The position numbers and the translations under genes are program-made. A DNA stretch of 64,000 nucleotides from Megamerina dolium (lineage: Eukaryota; Arthropoda; Insecta; Diptera; Megamerinidae): positions 21,482,334 through 21,546,333 of the forward strand of contig OY978526.1 in the NCBI GenBank assembly GCA_963854835.1, read 5' to 3'. Numbering within the stretch: position 1 is the stretch's first letter; each line of letters begins with the position of its first letter. The notes beneath the pieces were generated by a model. That model saw only the letters and a program-made list of their open reading frames with translations. It was not told where the DNA came from and made no database searches. Positions 21,532-33,769 of the stretch are shown here, piece by piece.

Positions 21532-21561
21532 CACCACCACCACCACCACCACCACCACCAC
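21532..21561. repeat. (CAC)10 microsatellite
   Basis: Thirty-base CAC run, preceded by an (AC)n tract about 70 bases upstream. Confidence 0.9.
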
Positions 21562-22295
21562 TACTACGACAATGATGGTGATCAACATCTTGAGAATCAA
21601 ATGCAAAAATTGCGAATCAACCATAATCACACGTTGGCTGATTTGTACATTAGATTAGAATAACTTTGCCAAGTAGTAATGTATAAATGACTACTTTGGC
21701 TTGGAATAGAAAGCCAACCAAAATGATGAGCGCATAAAATTGCAATGTGAAGTTGATGATATTGATATTGATGATGTTGCTGATGATGTTGATGATGATG
21801 ATGGTGATATTGTTGCGTTGATGTTGCGTTGATGTTGGGTTGATATTGATGACGATGCTGACAATAACTGACAAACTTACTGATTGAGTGTCTACAATTC
21901 AACAAAACAATAATAATTAGTTTCACTTAACTATAGTTCGAGCCTAAACTAAATGAATTAAAGAGCAAAAAACAAAAAAAAAATAGTTGAATTAGATACA
22001 AAGGCGTTAAGGCGTTTAACGCACAAACACTCATTCAGTCACTCAATTACTCATTTTTCACTCACACACATAATGACTTAACATCGAACTATTAAATGTG
22101 CACAATAAATATTCATTTTCTTAGAGTCTTATCTATATACTTAATATTCGATTTAAGTAGCTGCAAATTATTCATTTGAATATAGTAATTATGTACGTAA
22201 GGCATGCTTACATTTGCTAACATTGTTGCAAAGATCTGATTACGACGAAGTATGCCACTGTTTCGTTTTCTTTGATCTAAGATCTCGAATTTTGC

Positions 22296-22319
22296 GAAGA
22301 AGAAGAAGAAGAAGAAGAA
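22296..22319. repeat. (GAA)8 microsatellite
   Basis: Uninterrupted run of eight units. Confidence 0.9.
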
Positions 22320-22539
22320 AATAAATTAAATATTTGACTCCAAGAGACGTCGAGAAACCTTAATCGAGCTGTATATATTACATTTGATATCACTGCTTTT
22401 ATTTGGCGAATCCAAACTTTAGAGCTTTTCTTGTATATACCCGTTTCTAAGCTTTGTAATAAAGATTGTTCAGACTTTCGTCATGAGCACACCTGAGAAA
22501 AAATATTTCTCACCAGCTGATATAAATGTTTCTATAAAT

Positions 22540-22828
22540 ATTTGGGATCGATAAATTTGCAAACGAAATTTAATTTCGATCAGATCGCATTTAGCTGCTA
22601 ACCTCCAAAAAAAATGACTGAAAGTTGAAACATACATTAAAGTACCCAAAATCGATTCTAGTGGGTCGAAGTGTAAGGCTAACCCTTGCTCATTTTACTT
22701 CACAACATTTTTCAAGAGCACAGCTGCCCTATTTTTACCCCTTAAGAGGGCTCCTCTAGAAAATTGACGTTTTTCAAACATTTTTCCCCACTATTCCAGG
22801 GTGTCAATAATGGGGCAGGATATATTTG
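22540..22828 (+). repeat. S2-related unit, duplicate A
   Basis: Shares with 23185-23551 the series: a block resembling CTAACCTCC, a block resembling GTGGGTCGAAGNGTAAGGC, CTTAAGAGGGCTCCTCTAG, and GTGGGGCA. The two units flank a SINE. An ACATTTTTC block and AAGAGGGCTCC tie it to S2. Confidence 0.75.
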
Positions 22829-23170
22829 GGTGCCGTAGCTCAGTGGTTAGTGTGTTGGCCTCCTGATATGTAGGTCGTGAATTCAATCCCCGGCTGAAGT
22901 ATATCAAATTTAATATCGAAAAGATTTTTCTTTCGAACGGAACCCACTTGTCGACACGCAATTGGCAATTCTTCCGACAGTAACAACTTGCCATGAAAAA
23001 GCTTTTACAAGCACAAAGCTCAGAAAAAGAGATGTAGCACGAGTTTTGCCGTTCGGAACCGGCTAAAATATAAGTAGGTCGCTTCTAACACTGTCCAAAA
23101 ATTTAACATAGACAAGAGCAATTCAAGAAAAGCCCGGCCAAAGAGCCTTTCGAGGTTTATATGTGTCACA
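22829..23170 (+). mobile_element. tRNA-derived SINE, near full length
   Basis: Opens GGTGCCGTAGCTCAGTGG (A-box region), then GGTCGTGAATTCAATCCCC (B-box region, one extra base), then the family body through CCGTTCGGAACCGGCTA to GTGTCACACAT and a T-rich tail. It lies between two copies of one S2-related unit. The direct repeat ATATATTT on both sides is too short to prove a target duplication. It looks capable of Pol III binding by its boxes; activity is unknown. Confidence 0.85.
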
Positions 23171-23184
23171 CATATATATATTTT

Positions 23185-23551
23185 TTTTTTAATTAGCAAC
23201 TAACAATTTTAGTTTGACTCGATCGGATCCGATTTCGCTTCTAACCTCCAAAAAAAATGACTGAAAATTGAAATATTCATTCAAGTATCCAGAATCGCTT
23301 TTACAACAGTTGGTTTCTAACCTCAAAAACATGATTGAATGTTAAAGCATTCATTAAAAAATACCCATAATTGCTTCTAGTGGGTCGAAGCGTAAGGCTA
23401 ACCCTTGCTCATTTTAGTTCACAACATTTTTCACAAGCACCGCTGCCCTATCTTTAACCCTTAAGAGGGCTCCTCTAGAAAATTGACGTTTTTCAAACAT
23501 GTTTGCCGCTGTTCTCAGAGTCTCAGTAGTGGGGCAAGCTATATTTGACTC
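23185..23551 (+). repeat. S2-related unit, duplicate B
   Basis: Second copy of the unit at 22540-22828, longer because of an internal partial duplication (about 23300-23380 repeats the CTAACCTC..ACCCATAATTGCTTC segment). Confidence 0.75.
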
Positions 23552-24240
23552 TTCTTCTTCTTCTTATGTGGCCATAAAAACGTATTGATCGATTTACGCC
23601 GAGCACATAATGCGGCACCGGTCTCCTGTAATTCGCTTGCTGGCGCTTTGTCCTTCTAAGGGACGTTTGTTCTTCCTCTTCTTCTGGATCCTCCAGCGGG
23701 TGCCGAATTAAATACTCTCTTCGCTGGAACGTCTTCTTCCATTTGCTCGACATGACCTAGCCAGCGCAGCCGCTGGATTTTGTTTCGCCTGACTATGTCA
23801 ACGTCAGCGTACAGCTCATACAGCTCATGGTTGTACGTTATTCGATACTCGCCATCAACGCAAATGGGTCCAAAGATCCTACGCAGAACTTTCCTATCGA
23901 AAACTCCAAGTATCTTCTCATCCGTGGTGAAAATTGTCCAGGCTTCTGCGCCATATGCTAGGACAGGAATGATGAGGGACTTGTAGAATGTGTTTTTCGA
24001 TCTTCGAGAGAGGGCTCGACTGCTCAATTGCTTACTCAGCCCAAAGTAACACCTGTTCGCGAGAGTTATCCTACGCATGATCTCCAGGCTGACATCATTA
24101 CAGTTGTTGATGCTGATTCCAAGATAGACGAACTCTTTCACCACCTCGAAAGTGTAATTATCAACAGTGACGTGTTGTCCAAGACGCCGGGACGCTTTGT
24201 TTGTAGACACTAGGTACTTCGTCTTGCCCTGACTCATCAT
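23552..24240 (-). mobile_element. RTE-like retrotransposon, 3' fragment with (AAG)n tail
   Basis: Minus-strand relative of the 17792 element, cut at its 5' end just after the YADD region. The 3' end at the left reads ATGGCCACATAAG followed by AAG units (23552-23566). No clear target duplication. The coding part is better preserved than at 17792 over the shared segment. Confidence 0.85.
23570..24240 (-). pseudogene. RTE-like RT C-terminal region
   Basis: A long open frame (about 190 codons) gives QGKTKYLVSTNKASRRLGQH, FVYLGISINNCNDVSLEIMR, YKSLIIPVLAYGAEAW, GPICVDGEYRITYNHELYEL and RLRWLGHVEQMEED, ending in a frameshift after SRRRGRTNVP at 23656. This is the post-palm thumb and C-terminal part; the catalytic Asp motifs are not included. 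It gives the reading expected for the broken parts of the 17792 copy. Confidence 0.85.
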
Positions 24241-24600
24241 CTATAAATTTTTACTACCCAATATATGTTTTGTGAACAATCTCAATCCTTAGAGATTCAC
24301 ATGAAAAATACACTTAAATGCATATAAAATCGACAAATATCCACATAGCTGCCCAAGAAATGCCTCTAAAGCAATGATATGTATGATTGACTACTATTAA
24401 ATTTTCCATTTCAATATTTCTCCCCAACATTTCTGCATTTTATCTCCATCTCTTAGAGGGGCCGCACTACAAAATAAATGTGAAAACTACGGAAAATCAT
24501 CAAATAACCCAATAACTGCCAAGTGATCGTCCCCAGAGCAATAAAATGTATGTCGGACCCTTAATAATTTTTCAGCCCCTACATATTTGGGCTGGACGAT
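24241..24600 (+). repeat. S2 repeat, forward orientation
   Basis: Contains ATCGACAAATATCCACATAGC, CTGCCCAAGAAATGCCTCTA, a TTAAATTTTCCATTTCA block and TCTCCATCTCTTAGAGGGG in S2 order, about two units. Confidence 0.7.
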
Positions 24601-24604
24601 GTAC

Positions 24605-24830
24605 TGGTGAGAGCAAATGCGTACGCCGAGGGTGAGAGCATACTTCAAGGACGGTACGTCAAGGATGGAAGCATACATTAAGGGAAGCATCGTACGTCAA
24701 GGATAGTAGTATGTATATGTCAAGGGCAGTAGCATACATCAAGGACGACAATAGAGCTCATCAAGGGCAGTAGCAAAGGACGCAAGGACATTAGAGTGCA
24801 TCAAGGGCATTAGAATACATACATCTATGA
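24605..24830 (+). repeat. degenerate minisatellite, ~20-24-bp unit
   Basis: About nine imperfect copies of a unit resembling CATACATCAAGGGCAGTAG, with AAGGA/AAGGG and TAG/AAG variants. No similarity to other repeats in the window. Confidence 0.8.
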
Positions 24831-25533
24831 CTGTAGAATATGTTTAATTTTTTATTCTTATGCTTTAGGGAGGAATTGAACGTATTAAAATTTATCACTT
24901 GAATGTTCAATGTCAATTCTAATTATTTTTTCTACATAAAGTTTGCAAAAATTTACCATTCAAAGTTTTCTCAGTCGACTATATAAAAATGAAAGGTTTA
25001 AACTGATATTAGATTGATATCACAGATTCAATGGACAATGTTGAAAGCAATATTTATTTATTTTTTTTTTAAGACATTTTCCTTAAACTTTCTTACAGAA
25101 GCCTACAATAGCAAAGCAGAAAATCTCTTAAATTAGCATTTTTTTTTTTGTTTGCCATTAAAATGCAACGTTTATCCTCATAAGCTGTCTTCATATTACC
25201 ATAATCAAGCGTAAATTACATAAATTATATACTAGGCATAAGGCTATAGTACAAAATTTAGCTTGTGTATTTCACATTAGCAACTGAAATATTAGGTATT
25301 AAACCAAACATAAATACAACATCCACATACACTTAACATAGACGTTTCAAGGTCTTTTGTATTCTGCCAACTTCTGCCAACTTCTGTCATCAACCATGTA
25401 TTTTTCATTATGATAATCAACATAATGTTGATAGACTCATCATCGGACACATGTATATACACATATTGGCAGCATCATCATAGTCAATACAATTATAGAG
25501 TATTTTATGCTAACTTGTAAAAATGTGTGTTGC

Positions 25534-25564
<31 letters not shown>

Positions 25565-26420
25565 TTCTCCTCTGTATGTTCTAGTGTATTATTGTTGTTA
25601 CGTTATAGTCACGAATTTGACCAAGTTCATATGTGTGTGTGCTAACGTTTGTGTTTATATGTAATATTCCTGCGTCTAACTAACTTGTTACCACTACCGC
25701 TGTGTGTGTGTGTAGTATATAACTGTGGTTAATGTTGCGGTTGATTTTTTTTTTTTTTTCAATTTTCCATTATTATTATAATATTTTCTAGCAACATATC
25801 TTCTTCGATTGCGTATACATTCTAGTTACATACGCGACATGTGTACATTACCAACGAATAATTCATCATAATACAAAATAAATGTGACATATGTGAGTGA
25901 TCAACTCATCATCATCATGATCTTCATAATTATCAACATCTCATGATCATCATGATCATCAATATGAATAGAAGTAAACGTTATTTGGAAATAGTAATAA
26001 ATGTTAAGAATGAGGACAAAATAAAGAAAAAATAAAAAACCCATGTAATAATAATTTGAATTTATAGCGGACACTTGGTTGGTGTCATGTCACATTATTC
26101 TTGTTGTACATCACAGCGTAAATATCGTAAAAATTTTTTAGAGTACTTGTCTACATGTTAAAACATAATAACTTTTAATAGTTTTTTTTTTTTCATATAT
26201 ATATTTTTATATATTCGTAAGTATTTATGTATGTGTATGTATATATTTAATTAAAAATTTGTAATAATTACATGTGCTCGCACGTATAAATGGTTATGCC
26301 ATATTAAACACCCACATATTATGTATACATTCACATCAGAGCTGTTCAAATTGTTTAGAATGCGTTTGTTCAAACCAAAAAGTATGTTTTGAAAGCTTTT
26401 TGTATATGAAAAAAAATTGA
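24831..26420. other. unassigned AT-rich stretch
   Basis: Contains (CT)n at 25541-25564, short GT runs at 25630-25720, poly-T runs and a CAT-rich patch at 25903-25950. No gene supported. Confidence 0.45.
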
Positions 26421-27640
26421 TATCAGGTTTAGTAAAAATAAATCCATTATTTTTCCAATAAATGGCCTTAGTCGTCTGTATCTCGCGTTGTATAAGTGCA
26501 ATCGGGTTACGCTAGATGGGGTTAAAAAGATAGGATTTCGTACTAAATTAACATTACAGACAATTTTGTGATTGCTTGACTCAGTATTGTTTGAGCACGC
26601 GTCAAAGATGGACACCAGTAAAGAGAAAATATGCAATATTTTACACTTTTTCTTCGATAAAGGCGAAAACGCAAGCCAGATGGCTGAAAATGTTGATAGA
26701 GTTTATGGCCCTGATACTATAACAGCCAACCACGTTCATCGATTCCGTTCCGGTAATTTTGATGTCAAAGATGCACCACGCTCTGGAAGGCCAATTGTCG
26801 AAAATATCGATAAAATAATGGAAATCGTCGAGTCTGACCGTCATGTAAGCACTTTTTCTATTGCCCAGGAGCTAAACATTGCACAAAAAACCGTTTGGAA
26901 CCATTTAAAAAAGGCTGGATACAAAAAGAAGCTCGATGTATGGGTGCCACACGAGTTAACGCAAAAAATGGTCCTCATGGACCGAATTTCCATCTGTGAA
27001 TCGTTGCTGAATCGCAACAAAATCGATCCATTTCTGAAGCGGATGATTACTGGCGATGAAAAGTGGGTCACTTACGACAACGTCAAGCGAAAACGGTCGT
27101 GGTCGAATTGACGGTCAGGAAGGTTTTGCTATGGTTTTGATGGGATTGGCAGGAAATCATCTACTATAAGCTGCTCCCCTACAGCCAAACTCTTAATTCG
27201 GACCTGTACTGTCAACAATTGGACCGTCTGAAGGAAGCACTTGCCCAGAAGCGACCGACCAGCTTTGGCCAATAGGAGAGGAATTGTGTTCCATCAGGAC
27301 AACGTCAGGCCACACACATCGATAGTGACTCGCCAGAAGCTCCGGTAGCTTGGTTAGGAGGTTCTTATGCATCCACCTTATAGTCCGGACCTAGCACCAA
27401 GTGATTACTACCTGTTCCTGTCTATGGCGAATGATTTTGCTGGTGAAAAATTCGCCATTCGAGAAGCTTGTGAAAATCAACTGTCCCAGTTTTTTGCCAA
27501 TAGAGTCGAGGGTGTCTATGAGAGTGGCATTATGAAATTACCTTCAAAACAAGGCAACAAGTTATCGAACAAAACGGTGCACATTTGACCTAAATCGGAT
27601 CTTTCTAATTATGCTAAATAAAACCTTCAATTTAATGTAA
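26421..27640 (+). mobile_element. mariner family MarA, copy 2, right end replaced by SINE
   Basis: The left end TATCAGGTTTAGTAAAAATA matches MarA-1. The sequence runs to TTCAATTTAATGTAAAA at about 27640, where the right terminal repeat should begin. A SINE fragment follows directly and the terminal repeat never resumes. The element is therefore immobile by its ends even if transposase were supplied. Confidence 0.85.
26608..27590 (+). pseudogene. MarA-2 transposase, best-preserved N-terminal half
   Basis: The frame opens at the family Met (26608; an in-frame upstream Met at 26572 is not conserved) with MDTSKEKICNILHFFFDKGE. It keeps APRSGRPIVENIDK, NIAQKTVWNHLKKAGYKKK, WVPHELTQK and the first catalytic Asp in ITGDEKWVTYDNV. 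A deletion after RKRSWSN brings a TGA at 27109. Further on, HQDNVRPHTS and HPPYSPDLAPSDYYLF keep the second and third Asp at D34D spacing, despite stops and frame shifts. The A run at IAQK has six A, unlike the other copies. Confidence 0.88.
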
Positions 27641-27641
27641 A

Positions 27642-27905
27642 AGCCCCGAAGGGCTCTTTGACCAAGTTTCTCTCCCAGTACTGTATTAGAAGGGACCTAC
27701 TTATTTTAGCTGGTTCCGAACGGCAGAATCCTTGTGACATCGCTTTTCTCTGAGCTTTGTCACAGAATTCTTTTTAGAAGCTTTTTCATGGCAAATTATT
27801 ACTGCCGGAAGGATTGCCAATTGTTTGCCGACAGGTGGGTAACGGGCCGGGGATTGAATCCACGACTTACAGATCAGAAGGCCAACACACTAACCACTAG
27901 GCTAG
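27642..27905 (-). mobile_element. tRNA-derived SINE, internally shortened
   Basis: Minus strand. Starts at AGCCCCGAAGGGCTC (3' end without the CACTTT terminus), and shows the body, B box (GGATTGAATCCACGAC as complement) and A-box region, but lacks the AT-rich linker between GTGGGTAAC and GGCCGGGG. The left junction is within the MarA-2 end region. No target duplication found, so this may be a rearrangement, not a clean insertion. Confidence 0.8.
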
Positions 27906-27924
27906 GGCGTTGCTACATTCTTCT

Positions 27925-28255
27925 TAAAAATTAAGTTTCTGACAGCCATATTTAACGTATGAGTATAGAATTTGATTCTTGAATAATGCGTTAAAAATCG
28001 GAGAACCATGCCCACTATTTCTTATAGCTTTTATATAAAGTCACTTTAGTGATTCATGATTCGAACAATTTAAAATAAGTGTGTTACATCAATATTAGGC
28101 ACATAAGTTCACAATTTAATGTTTAAATAGTAGGTAAAAAATCTCGGAGACCATGGCCTATTTTTCATATAAAATGAGCGTATGACACCCCTGAAAGCTC
28201 ATAGTAGGCGAAAAGTCAGAGGACCCCAACTCAATGGTGACACTGTAATTTGTCC
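27925..28255 (+). repeat. degraded ~150-bp satellite monomers
   Basis: Two cores, ACCATGCCCACTATTTCTTA (about 28005) and ACCATGGCCTATTTTTCATA (about 28150), ~146 bp apart, resemble the 6.2-7.9 kb array. Confidence 0.55.
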
Positions 28256-30990
28256 AAAAAAGCCATGTTTAGTGTGCAAGAACACATTTTAATGATTGAT
28301 TTTATATATTGAAAATATAATATATGTACCTACCTACGATTATGAAACGTTTTAAAATATTGCTTAAGTATAACTGTAAGATAAATATATTTTTCTTTTA
28401 TTGGCAATTAATTGCCTTTTCCAGAAGAATCTGTGCAAAAATGTCAAACCAACCAACACCAAGAGGATTGCGAAACTTATTGTTGCACTTTTTGGCTTGT
28501 TTAGCAAACACCATTAAGGCAAGCTATTGCGCACATAAACAATAAAAAAAATATTCTAAAACTAAGAACATAGATTTTTTAGAACAGATCTAGTGCATAT
28601 GGCATATGGCATAGAATTAGTTAACACATCTTCTTCCTTATTATTCTTTTTGTAGAATACCAACCTTTGTGGCATAGCATTTCAAATATGTAGATGTTCA
28701 GTAATTTTTTCGTTATCCATTTGCTTGTAATGTTGTAATAAAATGTCATAATATTACTAATACATTATTCAGGTCAAATAATTTGTCGCCATTCTATCGT
28801 ACATATAGAAAGCGGCTATGTAAGGCAATATTTATGGATCTCATGTTAAGATATGTCGATATTAATATGTCCTCGTATTCGACATATATCCATAAAATAT
28901 ATCGTGCCATTAATATTTGTAGTAAAGTGATTAATACTAGATGTATGCATATATTTATTGTAAACAAACTTATTCCACATACATATGTATGTACATATAT
29001 TCTCATTACATATTGAACATAACGGGATTAAGAAGAGCTAAAGCTGTTTAGCACTTTTCGTAAATACTCGTAAATACACTTTGTTTCCTGCTCTGAATAG
29101 TGACTAACATTAACATGGATGCCTGCAAAAAAAAAAAAAAAAAACAAAATATCTGCAGAGCCACAAATTAACAACTACATAAGTTCACATATTCATTTAT
29201 GATGAAATGTTGCGATGCAAAATTCTATTATAGCTCAGATCAAACATACCAAAGAGAAAACAACACAATGGCCTATGCTTAAGCATTTAAAGTTTAATAC
29301 ACATTTATTATGTGTGGGCTGTACTCAAAGGAGTACCCATGCAGATGATAAATCATAAGCTCTAGCTTTATATCAGCATATCATGTAGAGTGGTTCCTTA
29401 AGAGCCATCGAGAGCCAAAAAAGTCAATTCACTTGCTGATTGGTCATCACATATACGATCCCTATGTTATTACTATTTTTTGTTTCCTCAACATTTATAT
29501 GTAAAGGTTTTAAAAGATATTATACTGTTATTAAAAAATATATATATATTTAGCAATTGAACAAATTATTATTTCGGACTTATTTTAAAAAGATATGAAG
29601 TATATTTAGTATTTAATACATGAAGTACATCCATTATATTCGAAATAGCTTTGTTCGAGTTAACACTTAAATGGGTTGAAAGTCTAATAGGACACAAAAC
29701 AAGATGGCCTCATTTGTTGGCCTCGGCAAATATGGTCGGTCACCTTTTCCGTATAACACATAAGTTGGTTGCGGTTACAATAATGTAAAATCCATGCATA
29801 ATTCTTCACAATCCTTAAATATCATTACATTACTGTACTCGCTAATAATACTTGGTCATAATTTAATATGGGTTAAAATGTCACTTGAATGATATTCGCT
29901 TCAAATCACATGCTGCATGCTATTTAAAGAATCACCTTTTATATGCACACATTAAACTCCCACCATTTGTCTAAATTTGTATGTAGCATTTATTCCACAG
30001 TCATTCAGATACCAATGGCACTACAAAAAACAAAAATGTCTAACCAAAAATGGTTTAGGTCAAAATTATAAAATATTCAACAATTTTTTGTGGCGACAAC
30101 ATGTATACAGTATTAACATCAACATAAACTCAAAAACTAACAAAAAGGAAGATGTAAAATAAAAAGTAAAAAAAAAAAATAAAAATAAAATAAAAATCAA
30201 AAGTATTAACAAAAGCATAAAAAAGTAAAAAAAAAAACGAAATAAAATTCAAAAATACTAACGAAAGCATATAGACCATTCCACATGTTGCAAACAGACA
30301 ACACCAACTAGATACATATTTATGACAACAAAATAGATATTCCGTTAATTTTATATGTATTTCTATATATCGTACTTACACACACTTTATGTATAACAGC
30401 TTTTACTGACATGTGAATAACAACATAAAAATAGACTAACAACAACAGCAACACAACAACAACAATGGTATTGCCATATATGCAAAATCTATGCAACATT
30501 TTGCATGTATATAAAAGAAAATTAGATTCAAACACAATGCAAATGTATATATACAAGTGCATATACACAAGTTGATACATGTTGAGGTACATGTAGCTTC
30601 GTCATTGAATATTTATGGTAGATGTCATAACTCATAGGTGATTTTGTAGCAAAAAAATGCGAATCATTTGTCAGTTCCAATTGTAAAGGGTGTAAATATA
30701 AAAAAAAACGAGCATTTCGAATGAACAGTGTAATTATGTACTAACTATATATCATTAAATAGCATGTATCATATGGAAAGTAATAAGACACAAATATGTT
30801 GCGGAAAATTTTGTTATATATTTCCTGATATTTCAGTTGAGATAAAAAAAAATAAACGTCTTTTAGTAATAATAATTTTTTTTTTTTTTTTTTTTTTTTT
30901 AAATGTTCCACTCATAAAATAAACACATTTAGTGTTGTTCGACGCACAAAAATACCATTTTTAATAGATTTGAAACTCTGAATTTGAACA
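28256..30990. other. unassigned AT-rich stretch
   Basis: Contains ACATATGTATGTACATATA (28979 on), CAA-rich patches near 30440-30460, and poly-A and poly-T runs (30876-30900 is 25 T). Open frames here are short and AT-biased. Confidence 0.45.
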
Positions 30991-31289
30991 ATTACATTAA
31001 AAAATTATGTTTTCAGGGTTTTCAAGATATATCTTTTTTTTTTTCAATGCATTTTTACGATTTGAACCATATCTCGAGCCAGAAACTATCGATCTGATTG
31101 AAAGTGGTGCAAAAATGAAGACAATTTCGAAATCATTTGTAAGTTCTAATAATAGTTTCCATCACTCCAGTGAAATGGGTCACAATATTAGAATAATTTC
31201 GTCTTCTTCTATTAAAATTAAACTCTCTCTCTCCTCATGGGAGTTCTCCTCAAAACTAGTACCCGAATGATTCCTTATCTTACAAAAAC

Positions 31290-31740
31290 TCTCTATGCGA
31301 AATAAGGTCCCATTATGTTGGGTGCCGGGGCACAACGGAATTGAGGGCAATGAAATGGCGGACGTTGGCGGCTATCTCTCAGGACATAACTGGTTAAAAT
31401 ACCATCTCCACAAAATGGAACTATCCGCTGGCACGGAGTGTAGACTCTATCTGGATGAAACATCGATCCACATATTTTGCGAATGTCCGGCCTTGGCCAG
31501 ACTTCAACTCAAACACTTTCAGCTAAGCTTCCCAACACCAGCTTCAATCATCAAAAGTTCGACAAGATCAATTCTATCCTACATTAAAAAGGTAGAGGAG
31601 ATTCTAGTGTCGTAGACGGGCTGGGGTACAAAAGATCTCATTTGGTCGCAGTGGTTGGGACTCAGGGGTATCAGCTATAGGGCTCGTATCCTCTAACAAC
31701 GTCTTTTTCTTTTTCTTTTGATTGATTGATTGATTAAAAT
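31290..31740 (+). mobile_element. RNase H-bearing LINE tail with (TGAT)n end
   Basis: Same lineage as 3963-5230, shown by the coding tail and a 3' UTR with TACAAAAGATCTCATTTGGTC. It ends in TGATTGATTGATTGATTA (31718-31736), a simple-repeat tail typical of I-like LINEs. The upstream end is obscured by AT-rich sequence and a CTCTCT patch. Confidence 0.75.
31295..31615 (+). pseudogene. LINE RNase H end fused to Cys-His tail by deletion
   Basis: The open frame gives CWVPGHNGIEGNEMAD (C-terminal RNase H motif) and passes at once to GGYLSGHNWLKYHLHKMEL and IHIFCECPALARLQ. The ~60-80 residues normally between the RNase H end and the Cys-His tail are missing without loss of frame. The first Cys of the expected CRLC motif is kept but the second is replaced (CRLYLDE). 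Earlier RNase H motifs are absent. Confidence 0.8.
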
Positions 31741-31834
31741 GGTCATTGAAAATTTACTAAAAAAAAATCGTGAAAAATCAAAATCGTCAAAAGAATAATA
31801 TTTTTATATATTTGATGTAAGCAAGTCTTTTCCA

Positions 31835-31990
31835 CTTTCAACCGAAAATCGACAAATAACTCCGTAGCTGCCTGGAATGGGCTCTATTAATTTTTCCTCA
31901 TCCATATTTTCTCTAAACTCTCCATCTCTTATTAGGATTCCCCTACAAAATTGAAATTGTTATATAAAATTCGGTATTTCTTGAGTCTTC
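31835..31990 (+). repeat. S2 repeat, single degenerate unit
   Basis: AATCGACAAATAACTCCGTA, GCTGCCTGGAATGGGCTCTA, TTAATTTTTCCTC and CTCCATCTCTTATTAGG occur in S2 order. Confidence 0.65.
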
Positions 31991-33540
31991 TTTTATTATG
32001 TTAATTATTTGCTCATGTAAAGCCAAACTATACGTTTTCCCTAGAATACTTTGTTGCCATTTTTAAATTTAATTTAGTAAAAAATTTGCATTAATATGCT
32101 CATTACTTTCGGTACAAATTTACAAGTTGTTGAACGGGCATATGCACATTGTTATTTAGACAATTGCCATTTTTTTTTTCTCTTATCATCGTTAAGTACA
32201 TATGCATATGATGTTCGACACTTTGACAAGTGATAATTGATTGAAAGGCTTTCAATAAGTGGGCGTTCAAATGTATTCACTCTTTGTGTGTATACATGTT
32301 GCTTAGCAATATGAAATTTATGTTGTTCGTTTTTTTTTTTTTTTTGCAATAATAAAATGTTGTTGTATTTGTTATTGATGTTTGTTGATATTCTTCGTTA
32401 ATCCTTCAATCGCTTTTTTAAATTGTTTTTGAAGAAAGTATCCCAGGTATGTATACTGACTCACTTTTCATATGTTAAAGTTGAGATGTGTACATACATA
32501 AATAAGTGAATATGAAGAAATGCATTTTTTCACACAGAAATGAATATATTCTACAAAAAATTGTTTTTCTTTTTATTATTTAGTATATTTGCTTTCTTTC
32601 ATAACGCTTTCATATCATATGCACGTATATATATATACTCGTACCTATTTGATAAATGGTACAATACGTTTAGAAGAAGTACAATGCTGATAGTGTCTTC
32701 AGGTCAACTGACAATCATCTTGAGGAAGAGAAAATATGTTAAATGTATCTACTACATACCATAGAGATATTATTTTTACTAAATATGTATATACGATATG
32801 TAAGTTTAAACATAAGCATATAAACATTGTTGGTGAAACTCTCCAACATGTTCAATAATTAGCATCAAAACAAACAAAAAGAAAAAAAATCAAATCACAA
32901 TAAGAATAGCAACAGCTTTAATAATATTAGCTACTTAATAAGATAAAATGCAAATTAAACATTTTTAAAAAAAAATCGCTTATGCATTGTTGTTGTTTTT
33001 TAAATTTTGATTTGATTTTTTAAATAAATACTTATGTATGTACATACTTGTCTTCACATGGCACACTTGATATTTATATCGATAGCAGATGTGTTAAAAC
33101 AAATGTTAAATATTTTATTTTATTTTTTTTTTATATATTTGTTATAATCAACAGCTACTTACTATAAGTATGTAAAGTATACATGTTTATTGCTAACAAT
33201 CAATAAACATGTTGATGAGAAAAATACTCAACATTCTCACAATGGTAGGTGGTCAGATGTATATATACATTTTAACATTGTACATACATTCATATAAACA
33301 TATGTATGTTAATGGGTTGACTCATGTAAACACAATACACATAACTAAAAAAACACAATAAAATAGTAGCAATTAAAAACAACAACATACAATCGATGCA
33401 TTAGTGAAATTTTATATTTATTTTAATTCGATTCGATTAAGGTAGAATTTTATTTGAAGATGCCAAAAATATGATTGGCGCCAACACCTGCGCATCACAC
33501 AACTAAGCTACTGAACTATATTTAAAGAACTTGATTTTAC
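31991..33540. other. unassigned AT-rich stretch
   Basis: Poly-T runs, ATACATATGTATG-type motifs and no supported gene. Confidence 0.45.
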
Positions 33541-33765
33541 ATACGGTCGGAAGTCGACTTATTTGTGCCTTGTACACAAAGAATATGTATAGAAGGTAAA
33601 GAAGTATTGTATGTGGGGACCATTTTAGATTACTATCTTGGTATCGAATATGGTAGTCCAAGCTGGAAGATGAATTGCGACTTTATATGGGAGCTACATG
33701 AAATATAGACGTGGTTCAGCCATTTCGTGGAGGATGATTTCCTTCAACAATATGAATACATGTAC
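33541..33765 (-). repeat. degraded ~150-bp satellite monomer
   Basis: TTTATATGGGAGCTACATGA followed by GACGTGGTTCAGCC matches, on the reverse strand, the CCACGCCCAC..AGCTCCCATA core. Its end forms the left junction of MarA-3. Confidence 0.5.
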
Positions 33766-33769
33766 AGTA

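Larger units (their letters stand above)
20266..22480. other. noncoding stretch rich in microsatellites
   Basis: Contains (AC)n at 21442-21465, (CAC)n at 21532-21561, a degenerate GAT-rich block at 21750-21862 and (GAA)n at 22296-22319. Open frames of up to 99 codons here translate the repeats (poly-Val, poly-His) and are not credible genes. Confidence 0.5.

Noticed and set aside
22833..22905. tRNA-like sequence with A and B boxes as a possible functional tRNA gene
   Set aside because: The acceptor and anticodon arms do not pair well, it continues into the shared SINE body, and other copies show the same head.
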